Below the pieces are notes generated by a model. That model was not told where the DNA came from and did not search any database. It saw nothing but the letters and a program-made list of their open reading frames with translations. This document shows positions 12,101 to 17,757 of a DNA stretch of 64,000 bases, piece after piece (positions within the stretch are counted from its first letter, which is position 1; each line of letters begins with the position of its first letter). Origin of the DNA: Caulobacter zeae (lineage in GTDB: Bacteria > Pseudomonadota > Alphaproteobacteria > Caulobacterales > Caulobacteraceae); the NCBI RefSeq assembly GCF_002858925.1, contig NZ_PJRS01000034.1, positions 1 through 64,000 of the forward strand. The letters run 5' to 3'. The translations under genes were made by a program, and so were the position numbers.

Positions 12101-12252
12101 CGCAGGGACAGGCTCTGGACGAGACCCAGGACCTGGGCGGCGGCCGAGGCGGCTTCGCTTCGCGACAGGCCCTCGGTGTCGATGGCGTGGATCAGTTGGT
12201 CGACGAGCGCGGCGGCCTGGGCCAGCCGGGAAATGGTCTGCTTCTTCGCCAT
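169..12252 (-). CDS. Giant glycine-rich repeat autotransporter adhesin (type Va)
   Basis: A single frame of about 4,027 residues. I start it at the ATG at 12252 (MAKKQTISRL), which has GGGGGA about 8 bases upstream; a TTG 21 bases earlier is less likely. Residues 1-95 are helical, Ala/Leu-rich and charged; KRLKR (96-100) and a hydrophobic stretch (101-119, ending APMAAAA) look like a signal peptide placed unusually deep. From about residue 390 to 3400 there are about 48 repeats built on G-[IV]-x-A-Q-S-[VI]-GGGGG, spaced about 50-90 residues. The last 270 or so residues (from CSWAVIERA to the terminal F) look like an autotransporter beta-barrel, with the aromatic C-terminus typical of outer-membrane proteins. 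By family knowledge the repeats form a beta-solenoid passenger displayed on the surface; adhesion or biofilm function is inferred. It stands alone between an IS110 fragment and the pilus locus. Confidence 0.9.
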   Translation of the reverse strand: MAKKQTISRLAQAAALVDQLIHAIDTEGLSRSEAASAAAQVLGLVQSLSLRGDPDAAALKAALGRLAERLALAKDDPAAPEAPAAEATVAGSRFAKRLKRLAMIVTAGAVLSAPMAAAARDTGASLGPALMGSSAASIALMGALPVYSVGDMIVNPVSGSSEKVVEKLTTVAVRTEAGNIILLATAVGDTFTDPQTDKDYEVTAVTKNADNRVVGVTVKEAVSGASSNLVVVTNKSTDIGNVATPPGTGGSGAGSFAFTPATGDVNTFADAKFGANGGNGHDGGGVSICIPLIGCATIAYSPSAGGAGQPGPAVSHDLTVANNGDIQVISDNLPGVVVSSVGGDGGRGGNAFGNIKGAAGGAAGVGGTVTLSSAVTIVTDGVNSHGIFAQSRSGKGGQGGTGYIAGDGGTGGSAGQGGAVTVTNTGAIYTGKAGAIGILAQSLGGAAGGGGDSYGIIGDAGSGTVGGNGGAVLVRQGGLIQTQGKDAHGVLAQSIGGSGGNAGDAGGIVTFGDTGKAGGVGGRAEIVASTGSSTSTEGQGAHALFAQSVGGGGGNGGVSIGLVALGSGGGAGGAGGLAKVTVESGASVSTKGADAHAIFAQSVGGGGGSAGVSGGLVALGAKGDAGGVAGTVEVDSSGVVTTDGVDSRGIFAQSVGGGGGAASGTGGLVSLGGSGAAGGAGGAVTVNTGAGGSVKTTKQGADAIFAQSVGGGGGSGASSGGVVALGGTAGGGGAGGAVIVTNGGVVETGGDKARGIFAQSVGGGGGSGGDGGGLVTIGGKGGAASTGGAVTVTNTGAITTRGDLSSAIQAQSVGGGGGDGGSTGGVFLTIGGGGNTGGGSGLVTVRHAGDIFTGGADSHGIFAQSVGGGGGSGGSSVSISAFAGVAIGGDGALGGDGGKVDIDLSQSTVTTGGSTSLVDPLIVTGGDRARGIFAQSVGGGGGNGGFAAQVSAGYGVGASAAVGGRGGKGGMGGEVDIDGDVLILTKSDYSEGLFAQSVGGGGGSGGFALSFAFAAGETAAAAFSLALGGQGGDGGEGGLVDIKSGGAILTEGKFSPGLVAQSVGGGGGNGGYTVSFAGAGAGAASASAAVGVGGSGGKGGKGGVVDVDFDGAITTGDDDAIGALIQSVGGGGGGGGFNVSGAVAVAGTAGVGASAGVGGSGGDGGVGDAATGRIGGDVSTSGKRSTAVIVQSVGGGGGSGGFNVAGSIGGGGTAGVGVSVGVGGSGGKGGNAGTATGTVEGDIHTKGDQSGGLLVQSVGGGGGSGGFNVSGAIGVGQTAGAGISVGVGGAGGGGGDGMLVVGKMIGDTLTEGADADGVVAQSIGGGGGSGGFNVSGSIGGAATAAGGISVGVGGSGGDGGKGGEVRLDVAGTTATRGSHSDAIIAQSVGGGGGSGGFSVAGGIALSANGAGTVSVAVGGSGGKGGDADIVTLRVNDGVADPLGDLIAAVTLGEGARAIVAQSVGGGGGSGGFSIAGGFSAAKSGAGNIGVGVGGGGEKGGDGKAVTGMITGDVGTKGADASGVLVQSVGGGGGSGGFNVTGGISASKSAAGNILVGVGGFGGTGGGAGKVDGGVTGDIVTEGDRAFGVSYQSLGGGGGAGAFNITGGVSLAASGGGTGTLGVGVGGFGGDGGKAGEVDAFLNGDVWTKGDDAHGVLLQSVGGGGGSGGFNITGLVSASQGANGAIGFGMGGFGGGGGDADIVKGVLTGDVTTEGDGSFGAMLQSLGGGGGNGGVNVSGSVALSAGNNAAVAIGLGVGGFGGGAGAGKDVTGTVTGRYQTSGDEADGVVAQSIGGGGGSGGLNVSGAVAVSAGTAGTGSVGIGGFGGKGGASGAVTLTRVGDTLTDGANSDGIIAQSVAGGGGQGGVNIAGGLSATTKGSAGSFGFGLGGFGGDGGQAGDVTASVTGNVWAQGVGSDVTKPEQVVKIPLFGGDFEFTIPADRTRLNGSNGVVAQSVGGGGGSGGLNVSGQLSLTTPGGSSSGRAISLGVGGFGGKGGDAGAVELTIAGPAADHVQVTAVGDDRYAAVAQSIGGGGGAGGINVSGGIALDGQLTAGVGGFGGDGGKGKDVEADVTANLFAAGDRSRGLMVQSIGGGGGAGGINISGGVSADTSNKEPSIVFGLGGFGGAGNISGDVTVAQDGQVWVEGVDAIGVLVQSVAGGGGSGGLNVAADVNMGKSTSSSNGFAIAVGGGGKGGTGADAGNVSLDSLGDVIINARLKANPVAGQDALEAVDFTGGAKGIMVQSIGGGGGVGGVSATGAIAPSGNPVALGIGGSGGSGGDAGTVTVVRGYAADGSVDAHLIRTFGYDSDGLVAQSIGGGGGSAGMNFTIAATVANKTDNPVAAIITVGGDGAGAGSGKKVDVDHAGNIVTDGAYSDGLIAQSVGGGGGSGNFNIGAGVLKGANALNMAVGGATGAAGDGGEVEVDHFGTIVTKGDNSVGLRAQSIGGGGGNAGFDMAMGALNNNAVSITIGRIGGMGGLGGDVKVSSDGAIDTTGADSSAIFAQSIGGGGGAGGSAATTIVRASGAAGVAVGGNGGVGAISGKVTVDTAATIVTEGERSDGVLAQSIGGGGGLGGMARTLQFQVGGAPSGTTTRTATVSVGGSGGSGAVGGAVEAASSGVIYTKGADAFGIRAQSIGGGGGIGGAVLNVRAQGTSSNDSFDLNIGGSGGTGGAGGAVEVLNTGLIVTEGRGAAGIAANSIGGGGGDGGIVAEVVGGYAGADKQSHRYVMNIGGSGGDGGTGGDVTVTNRAVAGVADSGAISTSGERAYGIFAQSLGGGGGNGSTILSLTALKSAENSASVGLNIGGFGGTGNTAGKVVVDNAGLIQTTGADAYGVLAQSIGGGGGNGGMVIAANILIGALSNAPLVSVGGIGGDGGDGGEVIVTNSGRILTTGARAHGIVAQSIGGGGGDAQMGFSLTGEAKSLILSNALAATVGAVGGGSGGQGGAVTVNHSGGITVLGDGAMAIKAESINGGGGTLGLDFSGVIGLPGQPYLRPDGSTGRVDPMIVAKAGAENVSGAAGGLVTVRTTGTFGAAGNNGVASFAQSIGGGGGAIDLKLLLSGQLDEVNVDAPVATKVQLALGGSGGQDVGGGVIVSEHAGQIVTTGVNTAGVLAQSVGGGGGRASGDVTVPAGALLGTTTLTLGGAGQTDAAGGGVSRIQGGAVTTTAASASGAILQSIGGGGGSAGLNLSGAGAGGATVAASLGAQGGTGLAGGQVTGAFTGGVTTLGDHALGLVAQSIGAGGGEVHVAGAPKLSVALGGTGGAAGDGGDVILTNSGAVQTAGAGAHGVFLQSVGGGGGAAFGGSSASTVALSAGGVGDGGHVDFRQTGDIVATGAGAYGVVAQSLGGGGGWVDGKFAGAAGGAGQGGAIDLVLSGQVYAAGTDSTAVFAQSLGEDGAGNIAVRTTGSVRGGSGTGAGVQISGGAANGLANTGLISAVSGKAIVSGQGDERVDNRGVVIGDIDLGAGTNAFDNQSGGAFMAFKTIDLRDPAGTGPLSTPGGGISTLGVSAQAVPNGAATFTNSGDFLMGLSASRVPIDLAGGATFANLDGLGDARTNAYYGARVINTVALDGHFVQTVTGRSVFDVAFGPYASDRVDVTGDVALAGTGDVTLTWLQDSKPVTLFSAGGSATDSGFKVTDTLAMDYRVQTSGGAVQLAFDTHFDQGFLALNERALGKHMNSAIKVGDSGGIGRLMALIGNLPVGQEAAYKAIFANLNPEPHLAPLRSQLASANGFSQQLFGCANPTLQVDGKCSWAVIERATADGERDADSLAVKAEGGRLRGGFEQSLDGGWSFATAVGYERLDRVIVDGGRSWSQGQGFSAGAGFKRRSGGAEMAFSLSGGWQWMETARLVDVFTNGRAESDPESGYVRADARFAYVIENGRLFVRPALNVWGTGLHQRRFEERGLDGMGARGLSDTQWIGTANPELTLGFVMKETARSQAAVSFTVGGLFNSTDKIQMPFQLIGANASSDPAQIRTALDRSGWRAGVDFHVIGDDRVSVKFNYTTEFGDRTSNQAAGLNLRVRF
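2050..11100 (-). repeat. Tandem-like GGGGG repeats inside the autotransporter passenger
   Basis: About 48 copies of an A-Q-S-[VI/L]-GGGGG core separated by variable segments that often contain T-x-G-D-x-[AS]-x-G-[IV]. On the plus strand each copy appears as GCCGCCGCCGCC next to CTGGGCG or CTGGACC. Central copies (about 6-9 kb) are the most uniform, with GGFN[VI]SG after the glycines; outer copies are more degenerate. The DNA repeats make this stretch prone to recombination and assembly collapse. Confidence 0.9.
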
Positions 12253-12743
12253 GTTCCAATCCCCCGGCGCCAAAGCGTGACTGGATGGTGATATTCGAGT
12301 TCACAAACCAGCAGTTTCTCTTCGCGGTTGACGCACCGGGCGGTGACAATCGGCACACCGCGCCTGACGGGCGTCGCGCGCCCGGGGCGTCATCCTGTCG
12401 CACCACCGCGCGCCAGGACACAGAAAGTTCCAACAAATTCAACGACAAGAATGGAGCGCACATGCTGCTCCGGCCGCCCGAGGACGCGCATCAGGCGGTG
12501 TTTGCGCCTACCTGAGCAGCGCCCCCAAATTGAGTAATACAGCCATCGGTAGAGCTAGCGCGACCGCCCACCAAGCGAAACACTCGCATCGGCAACCTAT
12601 TGGCGGGTGAATAGTCGATACACCCAAAAGCACATTCGCCAGACACGCGACGTTTGCGCCTCAAATACTGAAAAATAGTGCGTTTGGCATACGCCGCATG
12701 ACCAGACGTACCGATTTCATATTAAAGCGACCGGTGTATTTAC
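12253..12743. other. Non-coding interval between the autotransporter and pilA
   Basis: About 490 bases with no convincing gene. From about 12,430 the sequence becomes AT-richer than the surroundings, which is usual for promoter DNA here. The 5' part must contain the autotransporter promoter, but I see no clear -35/-10 pair. Short frames across it have no ribosome-binding site or family resemblance. Confidence 0.5.
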
Positions 12744-12769
12744 TTACCAAACCGTTAAGCCGCTAATTC
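12744..12769 (+). promoter_or_regulatory. Candidate CtrA box and -10 element of pilA
   Basis: TTAC-N7-TTAA at 12744-12758 is one base from the CtrA full-site consensus TTAA-N7-TTAA. It is followed by GCTAATTC at 12762-12769, which fits the Caulobacter sigma-70 -10 pattern GCTANAWC at all but one position. In C. crescentus pilA transcription is CtrA-dependent (established). Here the start codon is about 75 bases downstream. Activity is inferred. Confidence 0.5.
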
Positions 12770-12844
12770 ACGACGAAGGGGGAAACCTCTTCTTTGTCCG
12801 CGAACAAAGATGCGCGGTTGAGAACACTTAGAGGAGGATACGTC

Positions 12845-13027
12845 ATGAATACTCTGCGCGAACTGATCTTCGAGGAAGACGGCGCGGCCGCGGCCGAATA
12901 CGCCCTGATCCTGGCCATCATCGGCAGCGCCATCGCGGTCGCGGCCGTGCTGCTGGGCACCAACATCGGCACGGCCATCACGGACGCCGCCACCTGCGTG
13001 GCCAATCCGTCGGCCGCCAACTGCTGA
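12845..13027 (+). CDS. pilA: Flp/PilA-type type IVb pilin
   Basis: Sixty residues, the major subunit of the Tad (Flp) pilus. The ATG at 12845 has a strong GAGGAGG Shine-Dalgarno. The precursor has a short charged leader ending EEDG, then AAAAEYALILAIIGSAI. Cleavage after Gly13 would place Glu at +5 and Tyr at +6, the Flp-pilin E-Y signature, followed by the hydrophobic assembly helix. The C-terminus has a cysteine pair (TCVANPSAANC). Pre-pilin processing should be done by the CpaA peptidase encoded at the far end of this locus. A strong hairpin follows the stop, separating the highly expressed pilin from the assembly genes. Confidence 0.93.
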   Translation: MNTLRELIFEEDGAAAAEYALILAIIGSAIAVAAVLLGTNIGTAITDAATCVANPSAANC

Positions 13028-13035
13028 ACCAAGTC

Positions 13036-13070
13036 GTCGGCGGCGCGGGGCGGCAAGCCGCGTCGCCGAC
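13036..13070 (+). terminator. Stable hairpin after pilA (partial terminator or mRNA-stabilising stem)
   Basis: GTCGGCGGCGCGG (13036-13048) pairs with CCGCGTCGCCGAC (13058-13070), 13 bp with one G-U pair, around a 9-base loop. It begins 8 bases after the pilA stop. There is no T-run, so full termination is doubtful. Such a stem could protect the pilA 3' end and lower read-through into cpaB. Confidence 0.55.
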
Positions 13071-13080
13071 CCATGGTGGT

Positions 13081-13117
13081 GAGCCAGGACAGGCTCCCCA
13101 CTGACGTGGGGAGGGGG
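13081..13117 (+). promoter_or_regulatory. Two mutually exclusive hairpins overlapping the cpaB ribosome-binding site
   Basis: CTCCCCAC (13094-13101), loop TGAC, GTGGGGAG (13106-13113) is a perfect 8-bp stem whose right arm includes part of the purine-rich cpaB Shine-Dalgarno (to 13117; ATG at 13126). GAGCC (13081-13085) can instead pair with GGCTC (13092-13096), sharing bases 13094-13096, so only one stem can form at a time. This could set cpaB translation; it is inferred from pairing only. Confidence 0.4.
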
Positions 13118-13125
13118 TTGCAACA

Positions 13126-14019
13126 ATGCAGACGAAAACCGTCATATCCCTTGGCGCGGCCGCTGTGCTGGGCCTGGGCGCCGTGCTCGCCGCACGGGTC
13201 TATATGAGCGCCGGGCGCGTAGACGCCCCGGTGATCAAGGAAACCGGCTCGACGCCCGTCGTCGTCGCCGCCCAGCCCCTGGCGAGAGGCTTCAAGCTCC
13301 AGTCCGCCGTGCTTAAGGTCGCGCACTATCCGACCGACGCCGTGCCGGCCGGGGCTTTCCGCTCCATTCCCGAGGCCGCGTCAGGTCCGGGCGGCGCGCG
13401 CATCGCGTTGAAGGACATCGCCGCCAACGAGCCGATCCTGGCCGACCGCGTGTCGGGCTCGGGCGGCCGCTCCAACCTCGCCAGTTCGCTGGGCGAAGGC
13501 ATGCGGGCGGTGTCGCTGCGGGCCAACGACGTCGCCGGCGTCGGCGGGTTCGTGCTGCCGGGCGACCGGGTGGACGTGCTGCTGACCCGCAGCAAGGACA
13601 ACAACCAGCCCGAGACCAGCCTGACCCAGGTGCTGGCCGAGAACGTCCGCGTCGTCGGCGTCGACCAGTCCGACGACCAGGGCGCCGACAAGCCCGTGGT
13701 GGTCAAGGCGATCACCGTCGAGGTCACGCCCGATCAGGCCCAGGCCATCACCCTTGCCCAGGCGGTCGGCGCGGTGTCGCTGGCCCTGCGCCAGATCTCC
13801 GACCAGGCGCCGCTGGGCCGCCGGACCATGACGCTGGCCGACCTGTCGCGAGGCATGGGCCCCACCCAGGTCAATGCGCCGGCTCCCACGCCGGTCCGGG
13901 CCGTCGCCCCTCGCCGTCCGGCCGCGCCGCGGCCCGCCATGTCGTCCATGCCGCCGTCCTCGACCGAGGTCCGCGTTACCCGCGGCGTCGAGACGACCGG
14001 CTATCGGGTGGGGCTGTGA
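13126..14019 (+). CDS. cpaB: Flp pilus assembly protein CpaB/RcpC
   Basis: A 297-residue inner-membrane-anchored periplasmic protein that works with the CpaC secretin. An N-terminal hydrophobic segment (about residues 5-25) is followed by an SAF-like domain (VVAAQPLARGFKLQSAVL, with P-A-G-A-F about 40 residues later) and the RcpC/CpaB domain carrying the motif G-x-R-A-V-S-L-x-A-N-D-V-A-G-V-G-G-F-V-L-P-G-D-R-V-D-V. The tail is Pro/Ala-rich. A purine-rich ribosome-binding site precedes the ATG. Its stop overlaps possible upstream starts of cpaC, so the two are probably coupled. Confidence 0.93.
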   Translation: MQTKTVISLGAAAVLGLGAVLAARVYMSAGRVDAPVIKETGSTPVVVAAQPLARGFKLQSAVLKVAHYPTDAVPAGAFRSIPEAASGPGGARIALKDIAANEPILADRVSGSGGRSNLASSLGEGMRAVSLRANDVAGVGGFVLPGDRVDVLLTRSKDNNQPETSLTQVLAENVRVVGVDQSDDQGADKPVVVKAITVEVTPDQAQAITLAQAVGAVSLALRQISDQAPLGRRTMTLADLSRGMGPTQVNAPAPTPVRAVAPRRPAAPRPAMSSMPPSSTEVRVTRGVETTGYRVGL

Positions 14020-14090
14020 CCATGGCCCGCACCGCTCCTCATCCCTCCCGCCGGCGCGCCGCTGACGCGCTCGGCGCAGGACCCGCTCAC

Positions 14091-15476
14091 ATGACCCTGA
14101 AACGCTCGCTGCTGGCCGCGGCCGCCGGCCTGCTGCCCCTGCTGGCGGCGGTCCCGACCACCGCGCCGGCCCAACCCGCCGCCGCCCTGTCGGACGTCGC
14201 CGTCCGCAAGGTCGAGGTCAATGTCGCCGTCGGCAAGGCCCAGGTGCTGGAGCTGCCCGCTCCCTACACCGACATCATGATCGGCAACCCCGACACCGCC
14301 GATGTGCTGCCCCTGACCTCGCGGTCGGTCTACGTGGTCGGCAAGAAGCTGGGCGGCACCACGCTGACCGCCTACGGCCCCGGCCGCAAGCTGGTCGCCG
14401 CCGCCAACGTGGTGGTCGGCGCCGACGTCGAGACCCTGCGCCAGCGGATGCGCGACGCCCTGCCCAACGAGGAGAACCTGAAGGTCGCCTCGGGCAACCA
14501 GTCGATCGTGCTGACCGGCACCGCCAGCAGCGGCGCCGTGGCCGGCCGGGCCGCGGCCCTGGCCGAGAGCTACGCGCCGGGCCAGGTGGTCAACATGCTG
14601 TCGGTCCAGGGCAGCCAGCAGGTCACGCTTTCGGTGCGCATCGTCGAGATGGAGCGCGCCACGGCCAAGGCCCTGCGGCTGAACATGAACACGGCCAACC
14701 CAGCCTCGCCGAACTACCACAACTTCGTCATCGGCACCGGCGACACCGGCGTGGCCACCACCCTGACCGACACCTTCGGCCTGCTGAAGTTCCCGCTGCG
14801 GGCCGGCGACGTCGACCTCGACGTGCTGTTCGACGCGCTGGAGACCAAGGGCCTGGTCAAGACCCTGGCCGAGCCGAACCTGACGGCCATGTCCGGCGAC
14901 ACCGCCAACTTCCTGGCCGGAGGCGAGTTCCCCGTCCCCGTGGCCCAGAACCAGAGCGGAGGCCAGACGACGATCACGGTCGAGTTCAAGCAGTTCGGCA
15001 TCGGCCTGGCCTTCACCCCCACCGTCCTGCAGGACGGCATGGTGAACCTGGTGGTCAATCCCGAGGTCTCGAGCATCGACCCCAACGCCTCGTTCGTCAG
15101 CAACGGCCTGCGGATCCCCGGCATCAAGGTGCGGCGGGCCAAGACCACGGTCGAGCTGCGCGACGGCGAATCCTTCACGATCGCGGGTCTGATCCGCGAC
15201 GACTACCAGGACCAGATCCGACAGTTCCCGATGCTGGGCGACCTGCCGATCCTGGGCTCGCTGTTCCGCTCGACGAGCTACCAGCGCAACCAGACCGAAC
15301 TGGTGATCCTGGTCACGCCGCACCTCGTGCGCCCGACCCGGGCCCGCCAGGCGACCCCGGCCGACAACTTCGTGCCGCCGTCCGACACCGAGCTGTTCCT
15401 GCTGGGCAAGACCCAATCGAGCTCGCAACCAGCCAAGGGAGGGGTCGATGGACCTCAAGGCCATGTCCTTCAATAG
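14091..15476 (+). CDS. cpaC: Tad pilus outer-membrane secretin CpaC/RcpA
   Basis: Forms the outer-membrane channel for the Flp pilus. I prefer the ATG at 14091 because MTLKRSLLAAAAGLLPLLAA is then a normal signal peptide ending APAQ; GTG 14016 or ATG 14022 would add about 23 residues (proline/arginine-rich) before it. The mature protein has the secretin N-domain (VAVGKAQVLELPAP, VVGKKLGGTTLTAYG), a BON-like segment (about residues 110-170) and the secretin core with VPVAQNQSG, FKQFGIGLAFTPTV and the closing P-x-L-G-D-L-P-I-L-G-S-L-F-R-S. The 3' end overlaps the next gene by 29 bases. Confidence 0.93.
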   Translation: MTLKRSLLAAAAGLLPLLAAVPTTAPAQPAAALSDVAVRKVEVNVAVGKAQVLELPAPYTDIMIGNPDTADVLPLTSRSVYVVGKKLGGTTLTAYGPGRKLVAAANVVVGADVETLRQRMRDALPNEENLKVASGNQSIVLTGTASSGAVAGRAAALAESYAPGQVVNMLSVQGSQQVTLSVRIVEMERATAKALRLNMNTANPASPNYHNFVIGTGDTGVATTLTDTFGLLKFPLRAGDVDLDVLFDALETKGLVKTLAEPNLTAMSGDTANFLAGGEFPVPVAQNQSGGQTTITVEFKQFGIGLAFTPTVLQDGMVNLVVNPEVSSIDPNASFVSNGLRIPGIKVRRAKTTVELRDGESFTIAGLIRDDYQDQIRQFPMLGDLPILGSLFRSTSYQRNQTELVILVTPHLVRPTRARQATPADNFVPPSDTELFLLGKTQSSSQPAKGGVDGPQGHVLQ

Positions 15477-15765
15477 GATCCTGCTGGCCGCCGCGGCCCT
15501 TACCATGTCTGGGGCCGCCCTCGCCGGCTGCACCGACGCCCGCAAGGACCTGTCGCCCGATTTCGGCGTCGCCCTGCGCAGCAACCTCGCCGCCCAGATC
15601 GCCGATCCGGAAGCCCGTTACGAAGGCGTGCTGCAGCCCGGCGGCGACGGGGTCCGGGCCGCCCTGGCGGCGACCCGCTACGGCAAGAACCAGGTGATCC
15701 AGCCCGTCCAGGCCGCCACCTCCAGCATCGACAACAAGGGAGCGGCCAAGTCTCCGGCCAACTGA
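15448..15765 (+). CDS. Short lipoprotein in the CpaD position
   Basis: A 105-residue protein with an N-terminal export signal ending in the lipobox ALAGC, so probably a lipoprotein. GGGAGGGG precedes the ATG at 15448 and lies inside the cpaC 3' end, indicating translational coupling. The mature part (DFGVALRSNLAAQIADPEARY, then RYGKNQVIQP) resembles the C-terminal half of CpaD-family pilus proteins, but full CpaD is about twice as long. It may be a reduced CpaD acting with the secretin; the assignment rests mainly on position and the lipobox. Confidence 0.7.
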   Translation: MDLKAMSFNRILLAAAALTMSGAALAGCTDARKDLSPDFGVALRSNLAAQIADPEARYEGVLQPGGDGVRAALAATRYGKNQVIQPVQAATSSIDNKGAAKSPAN

Positions 15766-15767
15766 TC

Positions 15768-17252
15768 ATGTCGCGCGCCCCTCGCCTTCTCCGTCGCTTC
15801 GTCCAGGATCGCTCCGGCACGGTGGCCACCCTCACCGGGGTGGCCCTGATCGGACTGGTCGCCATCGGGGGCCTGGCCTTCGACGTCAGCCGGGCCCTGG
15901 CCCTGCGGGCCGAGCTGGAGAACGCCGTCGACGCCGCGGCCCTGGCCGGCGCCAGCCAGCTGGACGGCACGAGCGGCGCCATGGGGCGGGCCCAGACGGC
16001 GGCCATGGGCAGCCTGGTCAGCAATCGCCAGGCCCTGGGCGACACCTACGAAAGCAACGTGGCCGTCGCCGCCAGCGACATCACCTTCCTGTCCAGCCGC
16101 GACCCGGACGTCACCGCCACCACCGACGCCACCGCCAAGTTCATCCGCATCAACCTGGCCCCGCGCTCGCGCGGCCTAGTGTTCGGCGCCCTGACCGGCG
16201 TCGCCGGCTTCAACGCCACCGCCCGCGCGGTGGCCGGCTACGGCACGGCGATCTGCAAGGTGCCGCCGCTGATGATCTGCAATCCCAACGAGTCCACCAG
16301 CCTGGTGTTCGACGGCGACACCTATATCGGCAAGAACTTCGTCCTGACCCCGCCGCCCGGCGGCAACGGCGCCTGGGGCCCAGGGAACTTCGGCTTCCTG
16401 TCGGTCGGATCCGGCGCGGCGGACGTCAAGAACGCCATGGGCCGCTACCCGCCGCTGACCGAGTGCTTCGGAACCACGGTGCAGACCCAGACCGGCAACA
16501 TCGCCTCGGCCGACGACTACTTCAACGTCCGCTTCGACATCTACAAGTCTTCGGCCAGCGGGCTGAAGAACGACCCGCTGTTCCGCCCGGCGATGAACAC
16601 CCTGGTCGGCGCCAAGACCAACGCCGGCAACAGCGCCTGCAACCCGAGCGTATCGGTCCCCAGCAACAGCTGCTCGAGCAGCGCGGCGGTCGCCGGCGGC
16701 ATGGGCCTGCCGCGAGACTGCAACCAGACCGGCACAGTGGGTAGCGGCGTGTGGAACAAGGCCCAGTACTTCGCCACCAACCATTCGGGCATCAACCCGA
16801 CCACCTACATCCCGCAAGTCCCGGCCGGGTCCACGGGAACAGGTTGGAACGCCTACGGCCCCGCCCCGGCGGCCGGCGCCACCAGCCCCACCCGCTACCA
16901 GGTCTACAAGTGGGAGCTGGCCATGCTGAGCGGGGCGATCTCGACCCCGGCCGGCGCTTTCTCCGACGGCCAGACCGCCAACAGCGGCTCGCACGACTAC
17001 GCCGCGCCCCAGTGCAACAAGAACGGCGGCCAGGCCACGCCTGATCGCCGCACGATCTCGGCCGTCGTCGTCAACTGCAACGCCGACAACGTTCACGGCA
17101 GCTCCACCGTCCACGTCATCGCCTATGTCGACCTGTTCCTGATCGGCCCGGCCGTCAGCAACTCGATCTATGGCGAGGTCATCGGCGCCACCACCGACAC
17201 CTCGGCGGTCGGCGCGGAGACCATGCTCTACTCGGTGCGGCTCTATGACTGA
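15768..17252 (+). CDS. TadG-like pilus assembly protein
   Basis: A 494-residue membrane-anchored protein. The N-terminus has the TadE/TadG signature: a short charged stretch (RRFVQDRSGTVATL), a hydrophobic helix (about residues 22-45) and DVSRALALRAELENAVDAAALAGA. The large periplasmic part contains several cysteines (CKVPPLMICNP and others) and no evident von Willebrand DxSxS motif. By family, TadG-type proteins act with TadE/TadF as minor pseudopilins or assembly factors. It starts 2 bases after the lipoprotein gene and overlaps the next gene by 8 bases. Confidence 0.82.
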   Translation: MSRAPRLLRRFVQDRSGTVATLTGVALIGLVAIGGLAFDVSRALALRAELENAVDAAALAGASQLDGTSGAMGRAQTAAMGSLVSNRQALGDTYESNVAVAASDITFLSSRDPDVTATTDATAKFIRINLAPRSRGLVFGALTGVAGFNATARAVAGYGTAICKVPPLMICNPNESTSLVFDGDTYIGKNFVLTPPPGGNGAWGPGNFGFLSVGSGAADVKNAMGRYPPLTECFGTTVQTQTGNIASADDYFNVRFDIYKSSASGLKNDPLFRPAMNTLVGAKTNAGNSACNPSVSVPSNSCSSSAAVAGGMGLPRDCNQTGTVGSGVWNKAQYFATNHSGINPTTYIPQVPAGSTGTGWNAYGPAPAAGATSPTRYQVYKWELAMLSGAISTPAGAFSDGQTANSGSHDYAAPQCNKNGGQATPDRRTISAVVVNCNADNVHGSSTVHVIAYVDLFLIGPAVSNSIYGEVIGATTDTSAVGAETMLYSVRLYD

Positions 17253-17757
17253 GCGCCCTCCCCTTGCACGACGACTGGCCGGACGGCTCTGGGCCGGGCG
17301 CGAAGGCTCCGCGGCGGTGGAGTTCGCCCTGGTGCTGCCGTTCATGGTGCTGCTGTGCTTCGCCTTCGTCGGCGCCGGACGGCTGTTCTGGAACTATCAC
17401 ATCGCCGTCTCGTCGGTGCGCGACGCCGCCCGCTACGCCGCCCGCCTGCCGATGACCTGCGCGGGCCTGACCAACGCCGGCGACGTCACCAACGTCCAGA
17501 ACCTGACGCGCACGGGCACCAAGGACGGCTCCGGCTCGCCGCTGATCGCGACCTGGACCAGCAACGCCACGGTGACGGTCACCGTCACCTGCGTCAGCAA
17601 CGCCGGCGGAACCTATTCGGGCCGCTACGACGGCATGACCGGCGTGCCCCGCGTGCAGGTCAGCGCCACGCCGCCCTACATCGAATCCTTCGGCCCGCTG
17701 ACCGGGATCACCCTGACCTCGTTCACGGTCAGCTCTCAACAGGCGTGGACAGAATGA
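17245..17757 (+). CDS. tadE: TadE-like pseudopilin
   Basis: About 170 residues. The ATG at 17245 (MTERPPLARR) overlaps the end of the tadG-like gene. The TadE motif is clear: G-S-A-A-V-E-F-A-L-V-L-P-F-M-V-L-L, with Glu at the pilin-like +5 position, then V-R-D-A-A-R-Y-A-A-R. The rest is a periplasmic domain with cysteines near TCAGL and TCVSN. TadE and TadF are cleaved by the prepilin peptidase in other Tad systems (established) and are needed for pilus assembly. Confidence 0.88.
   Translation: MTERPPLARRLAGRLWAGREGSAAVEFALVLPFMVLLCFAFVGAGRLFWNYHIAVSSVRDAARYAARLPMTCAGLTNAGDVTNVQNLTRTGTKDGSGSPLIATWTSNATVTVTVTCVSNAGGTYSGRYDGMTGVPRVQVSATPPYIESFGPLTGITLTSFTVSSQQAWTE

Noticed and set aside
12285..12537. 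Short plus-strand frames between adhesin and pilA
   Set aside because: No ribosome-binding site, composition unlike real genes, no recognisable features.
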